From: Streptomyces sp. S465
GTDB taxonomy: Bacteria > Actinomycetota > Actinomycetes > Streptomycetales > Streptomycetaceae
Direction: 5' to 3'
Assembly: GCF_026898115.1 (NCBI RefSeq)
Contig: NZ_CP114036.1
Span: 3,831,001-3,895,000 of the forward strand
Length of the DNA stretch: 64,000 bases
Both the position numbers and the translations under genes were made by a program. The notes beneath the pieces are model-generated. The model saw only the letters and a program-made list of their open reading frames with translations. It made no database searches and was not told the origin of the DNA. Positions within the stretch are counted from its first letter, which is position 1, and each line of letters opens with the position of its first letter. Below are positions 46,146-55,393 of the stretch, one piece after another.

Positions 46146-46892
46146 TCACCTGATCTCGAGGATCTTCTCCCGCATCGCGTAGACCACGGCCTCCATCCTG
46201 GAGTGCAGCTGCAATTTCTCCAGGATGTTGCGCACGTGGTTCTTCACGGTGTTCTCGCTGATGAACAGCTCCTTGGCGATGTCCCGGTTGTTCATCCCGG
46301 TCGCCACGAGCTTGAGCACCTCCAGCTCACGGTCGGTGAGCCGGGGCGCGGGCACCAGCCGCCGCTCATCGGTGCGCTGGATCATCGACTTGAACTCGGT
46401 CAGGAGCTTGGCCGCCATCGACGGGCTGATCTGGGACTGGCCGTCCGCCACCGCCCGGATGGCGGTCGAGACCTCGTCGGTCGAGATCTCCTTCAGCAGA
46501 TAACCCGTGGCCCCCGCCTTGATCGCGTCGTAGAGATCGGCTTCCTCATCGCTGATCGTCAGCATGATGATCTTGGCGCTGGGTGCCACCTCCTTGATGG
46601 CGGTGCACGCCTCGATCCCCCCGCGCTTGGGCATGCGCACATCCATCAGGACGATGTCCGGAAGAAGATCCGCCGCCTTGTCCACGGCCTCGGCCCCGTC
46701 CCCCGCCTCGCCGACGACCTGGATGTCCTCCTCCTGGGCCAGGACGATCTCCAATCCGCGCCGGAAGAGCGCGTGGTCGTCCACCACGAGGACCCGAATC
46801 GGCTCCTTGCGCGTATCGCCGCGCGGCTCGCCCCTGTCCGGACCGACGCCGTGGTCACCGGCGTCGGACACGGGCCCGAAGCTGTCCGCCAT
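46146..46892 (-). CDS. NarL/LuxR-type response regulator (orphan)
   Basis: 248-aa response regulator. After a 30-residue charged leader, the receiver domain has the acidic pair Asp38-Asp39, the phospho-acceptor Asp84 in VLMDVRMPKRGG, and conserved Thr and Lys in MLTISDEE and YLLKEIS. The LuxR-type HTH lies at the C-terminus (LTDRELEVLKLVATGMNNRDIAKELFISENTVKNHV, given in parts across about 184-220). No histidine kinase gene is adjacent, so it is an orphan regulator. Its position between a YcaQ-like gene and hpf fits S. coelicolor SCO3008, which I recall as OrrA; not verified. Confidence 0.93.
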   Translation of the reverse strand: MADSFGPVSDAGDHGVGPDRGEPRGDTRKEPIRVLVVDDHALFRRGLEIVLAQEEDIQVVGEAGDGAEAVDKAADLLPDIVLMDVRMPKRGGIEACTAIKEVAPSAKIIMLTISDEEADLYDAIKAGATGYLLKEISTDEVSTAIRAVADGQSQISPSMAAKLLTEFKSMIQRTDERRLVPAPRLTDRELEVLKLVATGMNNRDIAKELFISENTVKNHVRNILEKLQLHSRMEAVVYAMREKILEIR

Positions 46893-47045
46893 CGTTCCTC
46901 CCCCTGAAGGCCATGGCCCTTGCGGTCCGCACCCTCTGGTGCACTCGGTCTGGCATCAACCGGTGCTTTCGGTACGCCGGTTGGCCGTTTGGGCCATGAT
47001 TCCATGCCCGGACGGCGTCATGGTCCCGCCGTGGTCGCACGGAGA

Positions 47046-47077
47046 TGCCCCGGGGGGCGCACAGACGCTCCGGGGCA
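47046..47077 (-). terminator. Weak hairpin downstream of hpf
   Basis: TGCCCCGG (47046-47053) pairs with CCGGGGCA (47070-47077) about 50 bp after the hpf stop. It would separate hpf from the response-regulator gene on the same strand. Short stem and no U-run, so tentative. Confidence 0.4.
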
Positions 47078-47126
47078 CCTCTCACTTGTCAGGACTCGTC
47101 AGGCTGGATTCGGCTGAATTCCTCAG

Positions 47127-47816
47127 TCAGCCGCCGAGTGCGCCGCCGGCGCCACCGGGCGCCTCTCCGACGAACGCCTCCGGCTGAAGATGAATCACCC
47201 CGTAGTCATAGCCATGCCGCCGGTAGACGACGCTGGGCTGGTTGGTGTCGGAGTCGACGAACAGATAGAAGTCGTGCCCGACCAGCTCCATCTCGTAGAG
47301 AGCCTGGTCGAGCGTCATCGGGGCCGCGGCGTGGGTCTTCTCCCGGACCACCAGGGGGCCCTCACCCTGCACCTCCAGCGAGCCCATCCGGGTGGTGGGG
47401 ACGGTCTCCGTCGCGCGCTGGGGCGCGATCTCGCCATGCCCGTTGATACGCGCCGCGTTGGGCACGGTGACAGCCACGTCGCTGGCCGGAATGCGACCGT
47501 TACCACGGCGCGCGTGGCGCTTGTCATTCTGCTTCCGCATCCGTGCCTCCAGCTTGCTGGCCGCCATGTCCAGCGCTGCGTACGGATCGGCCGCGGCGGC
47601 CTCCGCCCGGATCACCGGGCCGCGTGAGCGGAGCGTGATCTCCACTCGGTCCGCGCGGTCGGACTGCCGCGGATTGTGCTCCTTGGACACCTCGACGTCG
47701 AGGCTGATGACCTTGCCGTCGAGCTTCTGGATCTTGTCCAGCTTCAGCTTCTCGGCCACGTGCTTCCGGAACCGCTCGGGCACCTCAGTTTTACGGCCCT
47801 TGACGACGATGTCCAC
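47127..47816 (-). CDS. hpf: Long-form ribosome hibernation promoting factor
   Basis: 229-aa HPF. The N-terminal S30AE/YfiA fold (DIVVKGRKTEVPERFRKHV to about residue 110) binds the decoding centre, and the C-terminal dimerisation domain (YEMELVGHDFYLFVDSDTNQ then VYRRHGYDYGVIHLQP) gives 100S ribosome dimers in bacteria with the long form. The linker is polar. The GTG at 47814-47816 is the family start. Likely stress- or stationary-phase induced by family knowledge; I cannot identify the sigma factor site. Confidence 0.96.
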   Translation of the reverse strand: MDIVVKGRKTEVPERFRKHVAEKLKLDKIQKLDGKVISLDVEVSKEHNPRQSDRADRVEITLRSRGPVIRAEAAAADPYAALDMAASKLEARMRKQNDKRHARRGNGRIPASDVAVTVPNAARINGHGEIAPQRATETVPTTRMGSLEVQGEGPLVVREKTHAAAPMTLDQALYEMELVGHDFYLFVDSDTNQPSVVYRRHGYDYGVIHLQPEAFVGEAPGGAGGALGG

Positions 47817-48132
47817 GCAGAACTCCGTTCCCGGGTAGCTCCAGTCAGTATCGGAGCGTCATCCCTTGTGCACTTGGCTCCGGCGTCTTCCGGAGCCACC
47901 GGCTTGGCGCTTTCAGCTCCTCCTTCCCACGGGGAGGATCTCAACCCCATGTCTTCCAAGCTTCACCAGAAAGCAGGCAAAAACACGCCAAGCGGATGAG
48001 TGAGTCATAGCACCCGCCACTCCTCACAACCGAACATAGCTCGACCGGTCGGAAGTCGGCACCCCCTACCGGCACGTACCTCCGATCAGGTGCTTTGCCG
48101 CTCTTGCCACCTGCAACGATGGGGCTTCGTAT
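47817..48132. promoter_or_regulatory. Region between hpf and comF-like gene
   Basis: 316 bp without a gene, more AT-rich than its surroundings. It should hold the hpf promoter (read leftwards) and the end of the comF-like transcript. A minus-strand TGCTATGACT at about 48001-48010 resembles an extended -10 box, but no matching -35 is seen. Low confidence. Confidence 0.4.
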
Positions 48133-48951
48133 TCAGTTCCGGTTGATGCGCGTCAGGGGTGCGGCCACCACGGCCGCGCCGATGACCAGGCCACCGGCCA
48201 CCGTCACCGCCCGCGCCGCCTCCGCGAGCGAGGCACCCGTGGTCATCAGATCGTCCACCAGCACCACCGGGCCCTGCACGAGCAGCCGGCCGCTGCCGGG
48301 GACCGCCCCCAGCGCCCCCGTGACATTCGCCCGCCGCTGCCGCGCGTCCAGCCCCGACTGGTCGGTCACCCGGCGCCGCTGGCGCAGCACCGCCGGGACC
48401 CTCGCCGGACGCCCGCCGTCACGCAGCACACCCGCCGCGGCGAGCGCGATCCGCCGGGCCGGGTCATGCCCCCGGGCCCCCACCGCACGCCGGGCCGACG
48501 GCACCGGCACCAGCAGCAGCGGGCCCGTGCCGGGTCTCGCCCCCGCCCCGGCACCCCGTCTCCTACCCGGTCTCGCCCCGCGTATCGCGTCCGGCCCCGC
48601 GCCGCACGCCCGGGTGCCCGCCCCGGGGCCGTAGCCCGCACGGGGCTCTGCGCCGACCCCGGCGCAGACCGCCCGCACCGCCCCCGCCAGCGCCTCGCCC
48701 AGCGGCCGCGCCAGCCTGAGGGCTCCCCGCTCCTTGTGCGCGAGCAGCACCGCCCGCGCCTCGTCCACGTAATCCACCGCCGCATGGACCACCGGCAGCC
48801 CCGGCGGCACCGGGCTCGGCTCCACCCGGCGCGCCCCGGATCCGCGCAGTGCCCCACGACAGCGGCCACACAGCGTGCCGCCCGGCCGACCGCATCCGGC
48901 GCAGTCGGCCGGCAGCACCAGATCGGCGATCTCCTGCCACCAGGCCCGCAT
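48133..48951 (-). CDS. ComF-family phosphoribosyltransferase-like protein
   Basis: 272-aa ComF-like protein. The N-terminal zinc ribbon is CAGC and CGRC around residues 17-31. The C-terminal type I phosphoribosyltransferase fold carries the PRPP-binding motif VVLVDDLMTTGASL and LVPVPSARRAVGARGHD. Between them is an unusually long Gly/Ala/Arg-rich loop (about residues 110-140). ATG at 48949-48951 is used. In competent bacteria ComF helps DNA uptake; in Streptomyces the role is not established. Confidence 0.9.
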   Translation of the reverse strand: MRAWWQEIADLVLPADCAGCGRPGGTLCGRCRGALRGSGARRVEPSPVPPGLPVVHAAVDYVDEARAVLLAHKERGALRLARPLGEALAGAVRAVCAGVGAEPRAGYGPGAGTRACGAGPDAIRGARPGRRRGAGAGARPGTGPLLLVPVPSARRAVGARGHDPARRIALAAAGVLRDGGRPARVPAVLRQRRRVTDQSGLDARQRRANVTGALGAVPGSGRLLVQGPVVLVDDLMTTGASLAEAARAVTVAGGLVIGAAVVAAPLTRINRN

Positions 48952-49048
48952 GGACACCACTGTCCCGGCGTCCGGGCCCTCGCGCCACCCCCTGTGGACA
49001 ACCGCGCACATGTGGACAACCGACCACCCCCGACCGGCTAGCCCTGGC

Positions 49049-50203
49049 CTAGGACCACAGCGCGACCGTCCACGCCGGGTCCAGGACCACGGTCACCTCG
49101 TCCCCCGGGCGAGCACCGAGGTGCGCGTCGGCGTGCGCGCGGAGCACGACGTCACCCACGGTGACGACGACCTCCTGCCGGTCGCCGAGGTACTCGGTGG
49201 TCGTGATGCGCGCCGTGAACCGGTTCGGGCCCGTGGTCCGTGGTGTCCCGGTGGCGACGTGGATGTGCTCGGGCCGGATGCACACGGAAAGCTCCTGGCC
49301 GGCGGTGGGCGGTGCGGGCGGGGTGGCGAACCGCTCGCACCGCACGACGCCGATGGCCGTCTTGGCGTCGACCACACGGTCACTGGAGCGCGCCGCCCCC
49401 TCGACCAATCCGGGGATGAGGTTGGCGCTGCCGACGAAGTCGGCCACGAACCGTGACGCCGGCGAGTCATATATCTCGCTGGGCGATCCGATCTGCTCGA
49501 TCCGGCCACGGTTCATGACCATGATCGTGTCGGACATGGCGAGGGCCTCGCCCTGGTCGTGCGTCACGTAGATGGTGGTGACGCCGAACTTCTGCTGGAA
49601 CGACCGCAGCTCGGCGCGCAGCTGTGAGCGCAGCTTGGCGTCCAGGTTGGACAGTGGCTCGTCCAGCAGCAGGACCTCCGGCTCGCACAGCAGGGCGCGG
49701 GCCAGCGCCAGCCGCTGCTGCTGGCCGCCGCTGAGCTGGGTCGACCACCGGTCGGCGTACTCCGACAGGCCCACCTGATCGAGCATCGCCAGGACGCGCC
49801 GCTTGATCTCGGCCCGGGGATAGGTCGTGCGGCCGTACCGGAGCGGGAACGCGGCGTTGTCGAACACCTTCATATGCGGCCAGATCCCGTAGGACTGCGG
49901 CACCATCGCGATCGGCCGGTCCTCGGGAGAGACGTCGCGGCGCGCCGCGGCGGAGAAGACCGACTGGCCGTTCATCGAGATCTCGCCGCGGTCGGCCGTC
50001 TCGAGTCCGGCGAGGCAGCGCAGTGTGGTCGTCTTGCCGCACCCGCTGGGCCCCAACAGGGTGAAGAAGCTGTTGCGCGGCACGGTGAAGCTGACGTCCG
50101 CGACAGCGAGGCTCATCTCGCCGTTCTGCTGGCGGTGGAATCGTTTCTCCAGGCCGGAGATCTCCACGGAGTGGTCGGAAGCAACGAGGTTCTGCACGGT
50201 CAC
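49049..50203 (-). CDS. ABC transporter ATPase, ferric/polyamine-class (PotA/FbpC-like)
   Basis: 384-aa ATPase. Walker A GPSGCGKTTTLR, Q-loop MVPQSYGIWPHM, signature LSGGQQQRLALARALL, Walker B VLLLDEPLSNLD and the switch His in YVTHDQGEAL are all present. The C-terminal 140 residues form a TOBE domain. The GTG start at 50201-50203 lies 6 bp after the permease stop. Third and last gene of the transporter part of a five-gene operon. The substrate class is inferred from the neighbours. Confidence 0.94.
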   Translation of the reverse strand: MTVQNLVASDHSVEISGLEKRFHRQQNGEMSLAVADVSFTVPRNSFFTLLGPSGCGKTTTLRCLAGLETADRGEISMNGQSVFSAAARRDVSPEDRPIAMVPQSYGIWPHMKVFDNAAFPLRYGRTTYPRAEIKRRVLAMLDQVGLSEYADRWSTQLSGGQQQRLALARALLCEPEVLLLDEPLSNLDAKLRSQLRAELRSFQQKFGVTTIYVTHDQGEALAMSDTIMVMNRGRIEQIGSPSEIYDSPASRFVADFVGSANLIPGLVEGAARSSDRVVDAKTAIGVVRCERFATPPAPPTAGQELSVCIRPEHIHVATGTPRTTGPNRFTARITTTEYLGDRQEVVVTVGDVVLRAHADAHLGARPGDEVTVVLDPAWTVALWS

Positions 50204-50209
50204 GACACC

Positions 50210-51937
50210 TCACATGTGTTGTTGGAAGCCACGACGGTTGACCCACCAGACGGAGACGGCCGAGAGGGAGAGCAGGAGGACCGCGAGGGCGCTGGCCTCG
50301 GGATAATTCGCACTTTCGCCGATCATGTCCCACAGCAGCACCACGACGGTCCGGTTGTCGGAGCTGGACAGCAGCAGCGCGATGGGCAGTTCACCCAGCG
50401 CGTTGGCGAACACCCACAGCCAGGTCCGCGACACCGCGGGAGCGGCGAGGGGGAAGATCACCCGGCGCAGCACGGTGCTGTTCGACGCCCCGGAGACGCG
50501 GGCCACCTCCTCCAGTCCGTTGTCGAGCTGCAACAGTGCCGTCTGGATCATGCGCGAGCCGCGCGGGATGTAGCGGGTGGTGAGCGCGATGATGATGATC
50601 CAGACCGTCCCGTAGACCGGGATGGGCAGGTACAGGTAGAGGAACAGCACCGCCACCCCCAGCACGATGCTGGGGATGGCGAAGACCAGGAAGGACAGGT
50701 CGAACAGGGCCCGGCCGATACGGCCGCCGCGCGTCGAGGCCAGCGCCAGCCAGAGGGCGAAGCCGGCGGTCAGCGTCGCGGTGACGAAGCTGATCACCAG
50801 GGTGTTGAAGAGCGCGTGGCTCAGGTTCGGGTCGCTGAAGATCGCGGTGTAGTTGTCGAGGCTGAGCGCGCCCAGGTTGTCGAAGCTGATCGGCTGGAGG
50901 TACGGGGTCAGGCTCGTCCAGACCAGGGTCAGGATGGGCACGAGGATCGCGACGAGCACGTAGAGCGTCACGATGGCGACGATCGGGATGCGCCACCGCC
51001 CCAGCCGCACCGGCATGGCCCGGTAACCCTTGCCCGCCACCACCCGGAACCGGTGCGACTCGCGCGTCTGGCGCCGGTAGACGGCGATCATCACCAGGGA
51101 CAGCAGGACCAGCAGAATGCCGTGGGCGCTGGCCTGGCCGTAGTTGGGTATGCCCGACGGCGGCTGGAGCGCGGCCTGGACGTAGCTGCTGAACACGAAG
51201 ATCTGGTCCGGCATCCCGAGCATGGCCGGGATCGCGAACTCCTCGATGGCGATGACGACCAGCAGCATGCTGGCCGCGGAGATCCCCGGCATGGTGAGGG
51301 GCAGTACCACCTTGCGGGTTCGCGTCAGCCACCCGGCGCCCGAGGTGGCCGCGGCCTCCTCGAACTCGAGGTTGAGCCGGGCGAACGTCGGCGCGAGCAT
51401 GATGTACATACCCGGTACGCCGAAGATGCCGGCCACCATGATCATGCCCGGTAGCGAGTAGATGTCGATCGAGTACCCGGAGATCCGCTCGACGGCGAGG
51501 GCGATCGGGCCGTTGGCGGGGTTGGCCGCCAGCACCCAGGCCACCGCCATGACCGCGGCCGGCACCGCCATGGGGGCCAGCGTGCTCGGCGCGAGGAAAC
51601 GGCGTCCGGGGATGTCGGTCCGTTCGAACAGGTAAGCCAGACTGACGCTGATGACCAAGGCCACGGCCACGGTGCCGACCACGAAGATCAGCGAATTGAG
51701 AGCGACCTCCGCCAAGCGTTCCGAAGAGAAGATCCTGGTGAAGTTGGCGGACGTGAATCCGGGGATCTGGAAGGGCAGTTTGAACTCGCTGTCCTTGAGG
51801 CTGCTGTAGACCAGCATTCCCAGGGGAAAGAGCACGAGGTAGGCGAGGACGGCGCCGATGGCGATGTTGACGCCGGCCAGGACGCGGTCCCGGCGGTGAG
51901 GGCGCCCGCCGGCGGGTAGTTGGGTGCCAGACTGCAT
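50210..51937 (-). CDS. ABC transporter permease, fused double domain (FbpB-like)
   Basis: 575-aa permease made of two homologous halves, each with about six helices and an EAA loop (EFEEAAATSGAGWLTRTRKV in half 1, GLEEVARVSGASNSTVLRRV in half 2). This arrangement is typical of ferric-ion and thiamine/spermidine-like importers. The ATG at 51935-51937 (MQSGTQLP) follows GGAG at a suitable distance; a TTG 15 bp upstream is possible. It is placed between the binding protein and the ATPase. Confidence 0.94.
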   Translation of the reverse strand: MQSGTQLPAGGRPHRRDRVLAGVNIAIGAVLAYLVLFPLGMLVYSSLKDSEFKLPFQIPGFTSANFTRIFSSERLAEVALNSLIFVVGTVAVALVISVSLAYLFERTDIPGRRFLAPSTLAPMAVPAAVMAVAWVLAANPANGPIALAVERISGYSIDIYSLPGMIMVAGIFGVPGMYIMLAPTFARLNLEFEEAAATSGAGWLTRTRKVVLPLTMPGISAASMLLVVIAIEEFAIPAMLGMPDQIFVFSSYVQAALQPPSGIPNYGQASAHGILLVLLSLVMIAVYRRQTRESHRFRVVAGKGYRAMPVRLGRWRIPIVAIVTLYVLVAILVPILTLVWTSLTPYLQPISFDNLGALSLDNYTAIFSDPNLSHALFNTLVISFVTATLTAGFALWLALASTRGGRIGRALFDLSFLVFAIPSIVLGVAVLFLYLYLPIPVYGTVWIIIIALTTRYIPRGSRMIQTALLQLDNGLEEVARVSGASNSTVLRRVIFPLAAPAVSRTWLWVFANALGELPIALLLSSSDNRTVVVLLWDMIGESANYPEASALAVLLLSLSAVSVWWVNRRGFQQHM

Positions 51938-52025
51938 CGCTGAAGTCTCCAAGGGTGGGCGGAAGAGCCCACTGCCCGCGGCTGCCGGCCGGAGGCCGCG
52001 GGCAGTGGTGCGTCAGTGACGGCCG

Positions 52026-53123
52026 TCAGTTGACATCGGTGCCCAAGGCGTCTTCGACCTTGGGAAAGAAAGCCGAGAACTGCTCGTACTGCTTGATGTC
52101 GGTTTCGCTGAACCACTCGACACCGGCGTCACACAGGGCGTCGATGACACGGTTCTTGGCGGCGTCCGTGCAGTCCGTGTTGGTCGGGATGATCGAGTTG
52201 TAGGTGTCGACCAGGGCGGATTGGCCTTCCTTGGAGGCGAGGAAGGCGGTGAGCAGGCGACCCGCCGCCGGATGCGGGGCGCCGTCGGCCACGAACAGGT
52301 AGGACTTGTTGGCGTTCGTGGGGCCTACCGGTGCGACGGCGATCGGCGCGCCCTTGGCCTTGTCCTCCAGCACGAGGTTGATCAGGTCGGTGCCGACCGG
52401 TGTCTGGCCGGAGACGATGTTCGTGTGGGCCTGCGTGGTGTTCTCGGTGTAGTGGGGCCGCAGCCGGGCCAGCCGGGAGGCGTACGTGAGACCGGCGTCG
52501 GTGCCGAGCGAAGCGTCCCGGGCCCATACGGTCATGAAGGAACCGCGCGACTCGACGGTGAGCTTGCCCCCTTTCCACCGCGGATCGAGCAGGTCGTCCC
52601 AGCTCGCGGGCGCGTCGCCGGCGGCGACGGCGTCGGTGTTGTACGCCCAGACCTTCGGTACGGCCCAGACGTAGACGAAGTTGTCGGCGAAGATCTGCCC
52701 GGCGGGCACCTCGTAGTCGGCCCAGTTCACCTTCGCCGCCATGTCCTGCGACGGCAGCACCGTGAGCCCGCCCGCGTTGGACACGTCGAAGCTCACGCGG
52801 TCCGCGGCCTGCTCCACATTGAGCTGTGTGACGAGGTCCGGAGCCTTCTTGTTGGTGTACTTGACCTTGATCCCGGGGTACTTCTTCCGGAAGGCGTCAA
52901 TGGCCGGCCGCATCTGCGCCTCCGGTTTCGGCGCGAACCAGACGACCTCCCCCTCGGCCTTGGCCTCCTGGTACAGCGCGTCCAGGTCCTTGGCCTTCGG
53001 AGCGGGCGGAGGACCGCCCCCGCACGCGGCCGTGACGAGGGCGAGCACCGTGCCCAAGGCGGCCGCGACGGCGGCGCGGCTCCGGCGACCGGCGCGTTGC
53101 CGCACTCCGTTCATGGCACTCAC
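52026..53123 (-). CDS. Extracellular substrate-binding lipoprotein of the same ABC system
   Basis: 365-aa binding protein of the ferric/2-aminoethylphosphonate type. The signal peptide ends in the lipobox LVTAACGGG, so it is predicted to be lipid-anchored. The mature protein has AKAEGEVVWFAPKPEAQMRP, FDVSNAGGLTVL and PVGTDLINLVLEDKAKGAPI, typical of the family that also binds carboxylates. The GTG at 53121-53123 overlaps the stop of the amidohydrolase gene in GTGA, implying coupling; an internal ATG at 53114 is possible. Confidence 0.92.
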   Translation of the reverse strand: MSAMNGVRQRAGRRSRAAVAAALGTVLALVTAACGGGPPPAPKAKDLDALYQEAKAEGEVVWFAPKPEAQMRPAIDAFRKKYPGIKVKYTNKKAPDLVTQLNVEQAADRVSFDVSNAGGLTVLPSQDMAAKVNWADYEVPAGQIFADNFVYVWAVPKVWAYNTDAVAAGDAPASWDDLLDPRWKGGKLTVESRGSFMTVWARDASLGTDAGLTYASRLARLRPHYTENTTQAHTNIVSGQTPVGTDLINLVLEDKAKGAPIAVAPVGPTNANKSYLFVADGAPHPAAGRLLTAFLASKEGQSALVDTYNSIIPTNTDCTDAAKNRVIDALCDAGVEWFSETDIKQYEQFSAFFPKVEDALGTDVN

Positions 53124-54004
53124 CGATCCTCGGCGCCGGGACCCGCACCGCGGCCGAGCCCGTACAGCCGGCCGGCGGTGCCGCCCGCGATCAGTTCCAG
53201 GTCGGTGGCGTCGAGCGTCGGCAGCTGCGCCCTGATGAGGTCGGCCAGCTCGGCCAATGACCCGGCCGAGGCGGGAAAGTTCGAACCCCACATCACGTGC
53301 GCCGCGCCGAACTCCTCGATCAGCGCACGGACCACCGGCGCCGCCGATCCGGCCTCGCGCTGGGCGCGCAGCACGGCCGGCGGCGTGAGCTTGATGAAGA
53401 CCCGGCCCGTCTCGCTGAGCCGGGGTGCCCCGGCGGCACTCGGGTACAGCGCCGTGTCGTCGCCCACCTGCGGCCGCCCCGCGTGGTCGAGGATCACGGT
53501 GAGGCCCGGGTACTGCTGGAGGAGCCCCGCGAGGATGGGGGCGTGCTGGGCGTGCATCTGGATGCAGACCGGCACCCGGCGGTCGGACAGGAACTGCCAG
53601 ACCGGCGCCATGCGCTCGTCGTCGAGGCCGCGGCCGGGCGTCGGGACGGCCGTCGTCCCGTCGGCGGCGCGGATGCGGACTCCCGAGAAGCCCCGCTCGT
53701 CGATCCAGTGCCGGAGGTCGTCGACCGCCTTCGGAGAGAGGAAGTCCACCGAGCAGACCCCGCTGATGCGGTCGGCGTGCCGGGCGAGCTGATCGGCCAC
53801 GTAACTGTTGTCGAACCCGTAGACCGTGGAGGCCTGGACGACGACGAGGTGGTCGATGTCTGCGGCGTCGGCCTGGCGCAGGAGGCCGTCGATGTCGGTG
53901 GGCCGTTCCTGGGACCAGGTGGAGCGGTGGCCACCGAGCGGAGCCGCGGGGTAGGAACCGGTGTCGGGCGAGATGATGTGGGTGTGCGTGTCGACGTTGA
54001 GCAT
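53120..54004 (-). CDS. Amidohydrolase-2 family TIM-barrel hydrolase (pyrone-dicarboxylate-lactonase-like)
   Basis: 294-aa metal-type TIM barrel. It starts with the metal-binding D-T-H-T-H, and carries CIQMHAQ, VILDHAGRPQVGD (catalytic His region) and HVMWGSNFPASAG near the end. In many family members that last motif is GSDWP; here it is GSNFP, a variant also known in related hydrolases. Relatives hydrolyse lactones such as 2-pyrone-4,6-dicarboxylate. ATG at 54002-54004 follows GAGGTG. Stop and next start overlap. Confidence 0.87.
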   Translation of the reverse strand: MLNVDTHTHIISPDTGSYPAAPLGGHRSTWSQERPTDIDGLLRQADAADIDHLVVVQASTVYGFDNSYVADQLARHADRISGVCSVDFLSPKAVDDLRHWIDERGFSGVRIRAADGTTAVPTPGRGLDDERMAPVWQFLSDRRVPVCIQMHAQHAPILAGLLQQYPGLTVILDHAGRPQVGDDTALYPSAAGAPRLSETGRVFIKLTPPAVLRAQREAGSAAPVVRALIEEFGAAHVMWGSNFPASAGSLAELADLIRAQLPTLDATDLELIAGGTAGRLYGLGRGAGPGAEDR

Positions 54005-54046
54005 GTGCACCTCAGAACTGGTGGATGGCGCGGCGAGCGGGTGTGA

Positions 54047-54952
54047 TCAGGCAGGCTCACCGAGGTGCCGGGTGAAGTCGTCGAGGAGCTCGGCCGCGGT
54101 GACCGGCGTACGGATGACGTTCTGCTGGAGGGCGTAGTCGATCGCGGTCTGGAGGCCTGCGACGAGTTCCTCGGTCACCCCGAACCGCAGGGCGCGCACG
54201 CGGGGACCGGGCGCGGCCTCGGCCGCCTTACGCGCCTCGATCTGGGCACCGAAAGCCTGGTAGAGCGCCGAAACCGTCCCCGGCTCTGCCTCCAGGAAAT
54301 CCCGCCGGACGGTGAGCATGTGGTTGATCGGCACCGTCCCGTGCCGGGCGCCCCAGGCCTCCTCGGCCTCACGCCAGTTCGGGATGATCGGCACCAGCGG
54401 TCCCTGCGCCCCGTCCAGCGCCGGCGGGCCCAGCACAGCGGCCACGGCGTCACCGCGCTCCAGCACGTCGAGCACCCTGCCCGTCGTCCGTTCGACGTTC
54501 GGCGGCTCGACGTAGCTCGCGACGTGCGGCTCCTCGGTGGTGACCCAGGTGACGTCCTTGGCGTCGACGCCGAACTCCTCGTGCAGGATGCCGCGGACCC
54601 ACAGGCCGGTCGTCTGGCTGTAGGCCCGGACAGCGACCCGCTTGCCGGCCAGGTCCGACGGGCTGATCTCGGCCGAACCGGGCCAACGGGTGAGGGAGTG
54701 GTGGTGGAAGTCGCCGCTCAGTACCACCGGCAGCAGTGCGATCGGGGCACCGGCCTCGTGGGCCTGAAGGAAGGTCGCGATCGCGAGTTCGCTGACGTCG
54801 TAGCGGAGCTCACGCACCATCGGAGCGAACGCCTTGTAGATCGGATCGGCCGCCGCGAGCTCGATGCCGTACCCCCCGACGCTGAAGCCGGGATCGCCGA
54901 GGAACGCCGTGTGCGGGTAGGACTTCGCCGCGATGGACAGGGTTTTGGCCAT
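54047..54952 (-). CDS. 4,5-dihydroxyphthalate-decarboxylase-like protein (PBP2 fold)
   Basis: 301-aa protein of the family of phthalate-pathway decarboxylases, which use a periplasmic-binding-protein fold without a signal peptide. The N-terminus AKTLSIAAKSYPHTAFLGD, LAGKRVAVRAYSQTTGLWVRG, VTWVTTEEPHVASYV and YALQQNVIRTPVTAAELL fit the family. As it lacks a signal peptide, a cytosolic enzyme is more likely than a binding protein. It is the first gene of the minus-strand operon; ATG at 54950-54952. Substrate unknown. Confidence 0.85.
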   Translation of the reverse strand: MAKTLSIAAKSYPHTAFLGDPGFSVGGYGIELAAADPIYKAFAPMVRELRYDVSELAIATFLQAHEAGAPIALLPVVLSGDFHHHSLTRWPGSAEISPSDLAGKRVAVRAYSQTTGLWVRGILHEEFGVDAKDVTWVTTEEPHVASYVEPPNVERTTGRVLDVLERGDAVAAVLGPPALDGAQGPLVPIIPNWREAEEAWGARHGTVPINHMLTVRRDFLEAEPGTVSALYQAFGAQIEARKAAEAAPGPRVRALRFGVTEELVAGLQTAIDYALQQNVIRTPVTAAELLDDFTRHLGEPA

Positions 54953-55393
54953 GAAGCAACTCCTGCGTTACAGACGAATACAGAGAGTGCACTGGTGCCG
55001 TCACTCCACCGACGGTGAACACCAGTCCGTTGAACAGTCTTGGCGCACCGTACGCACGATTCACGCCTGGATCAACCCTCTGGACACCAGATCGTTTAAC
55101 AATGCCGCCCACAGCTGGCCTGACGGACCACAACGGCACCCTGTCCGAACCGGGGAAGCCGCCCAGACCGGATGAGCGCGCACGCGATTTCTCGAAGCGA
55201 CCACAGGGTGGCCACACCTCATGGATTGTTATACAAAGAAAGCTGTACCAAGCAGCGAACCGAGCACGGTCACATGGGCACCGGTCGCCGGATCATGGCC
55301 CGCTTCGCGCCCCCGCGCGCCCACGCCTGCCTCGACCCGGTCCGCGTGGCCCCCGTCGCCGCCCCGCCCCTCGCGTCGGGAAGCGACCCCCGC
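54953..55393. promoter_or_regulatory. Upstream region of the aromatic-acid-type operon
   Basis: 441 bp between lpqB (ending here on the minus strand) and the operon start. It includes the AT-rich TTGTTATACAA (55226-55236), with TTGT/ACAA arms of the type bound by many GntR regulators. A tract near 55090 (ATCGTTTAACAATG) is also AT-rich. No regulator gene lies in the window, so this is only a candidate operator. Confidence 0.45.

Noticed and set aside
47817..48132. Riboswitch upstream of hpf
   Set aside because: No recognisable conserved core or long paired elements.
54047..54952. Second substrate-binding protein of the ABC importer
   Set aside because: It has the binding-protein fold but no signal peptide or lipobox; a decarboxylase-like enzyme fits better.
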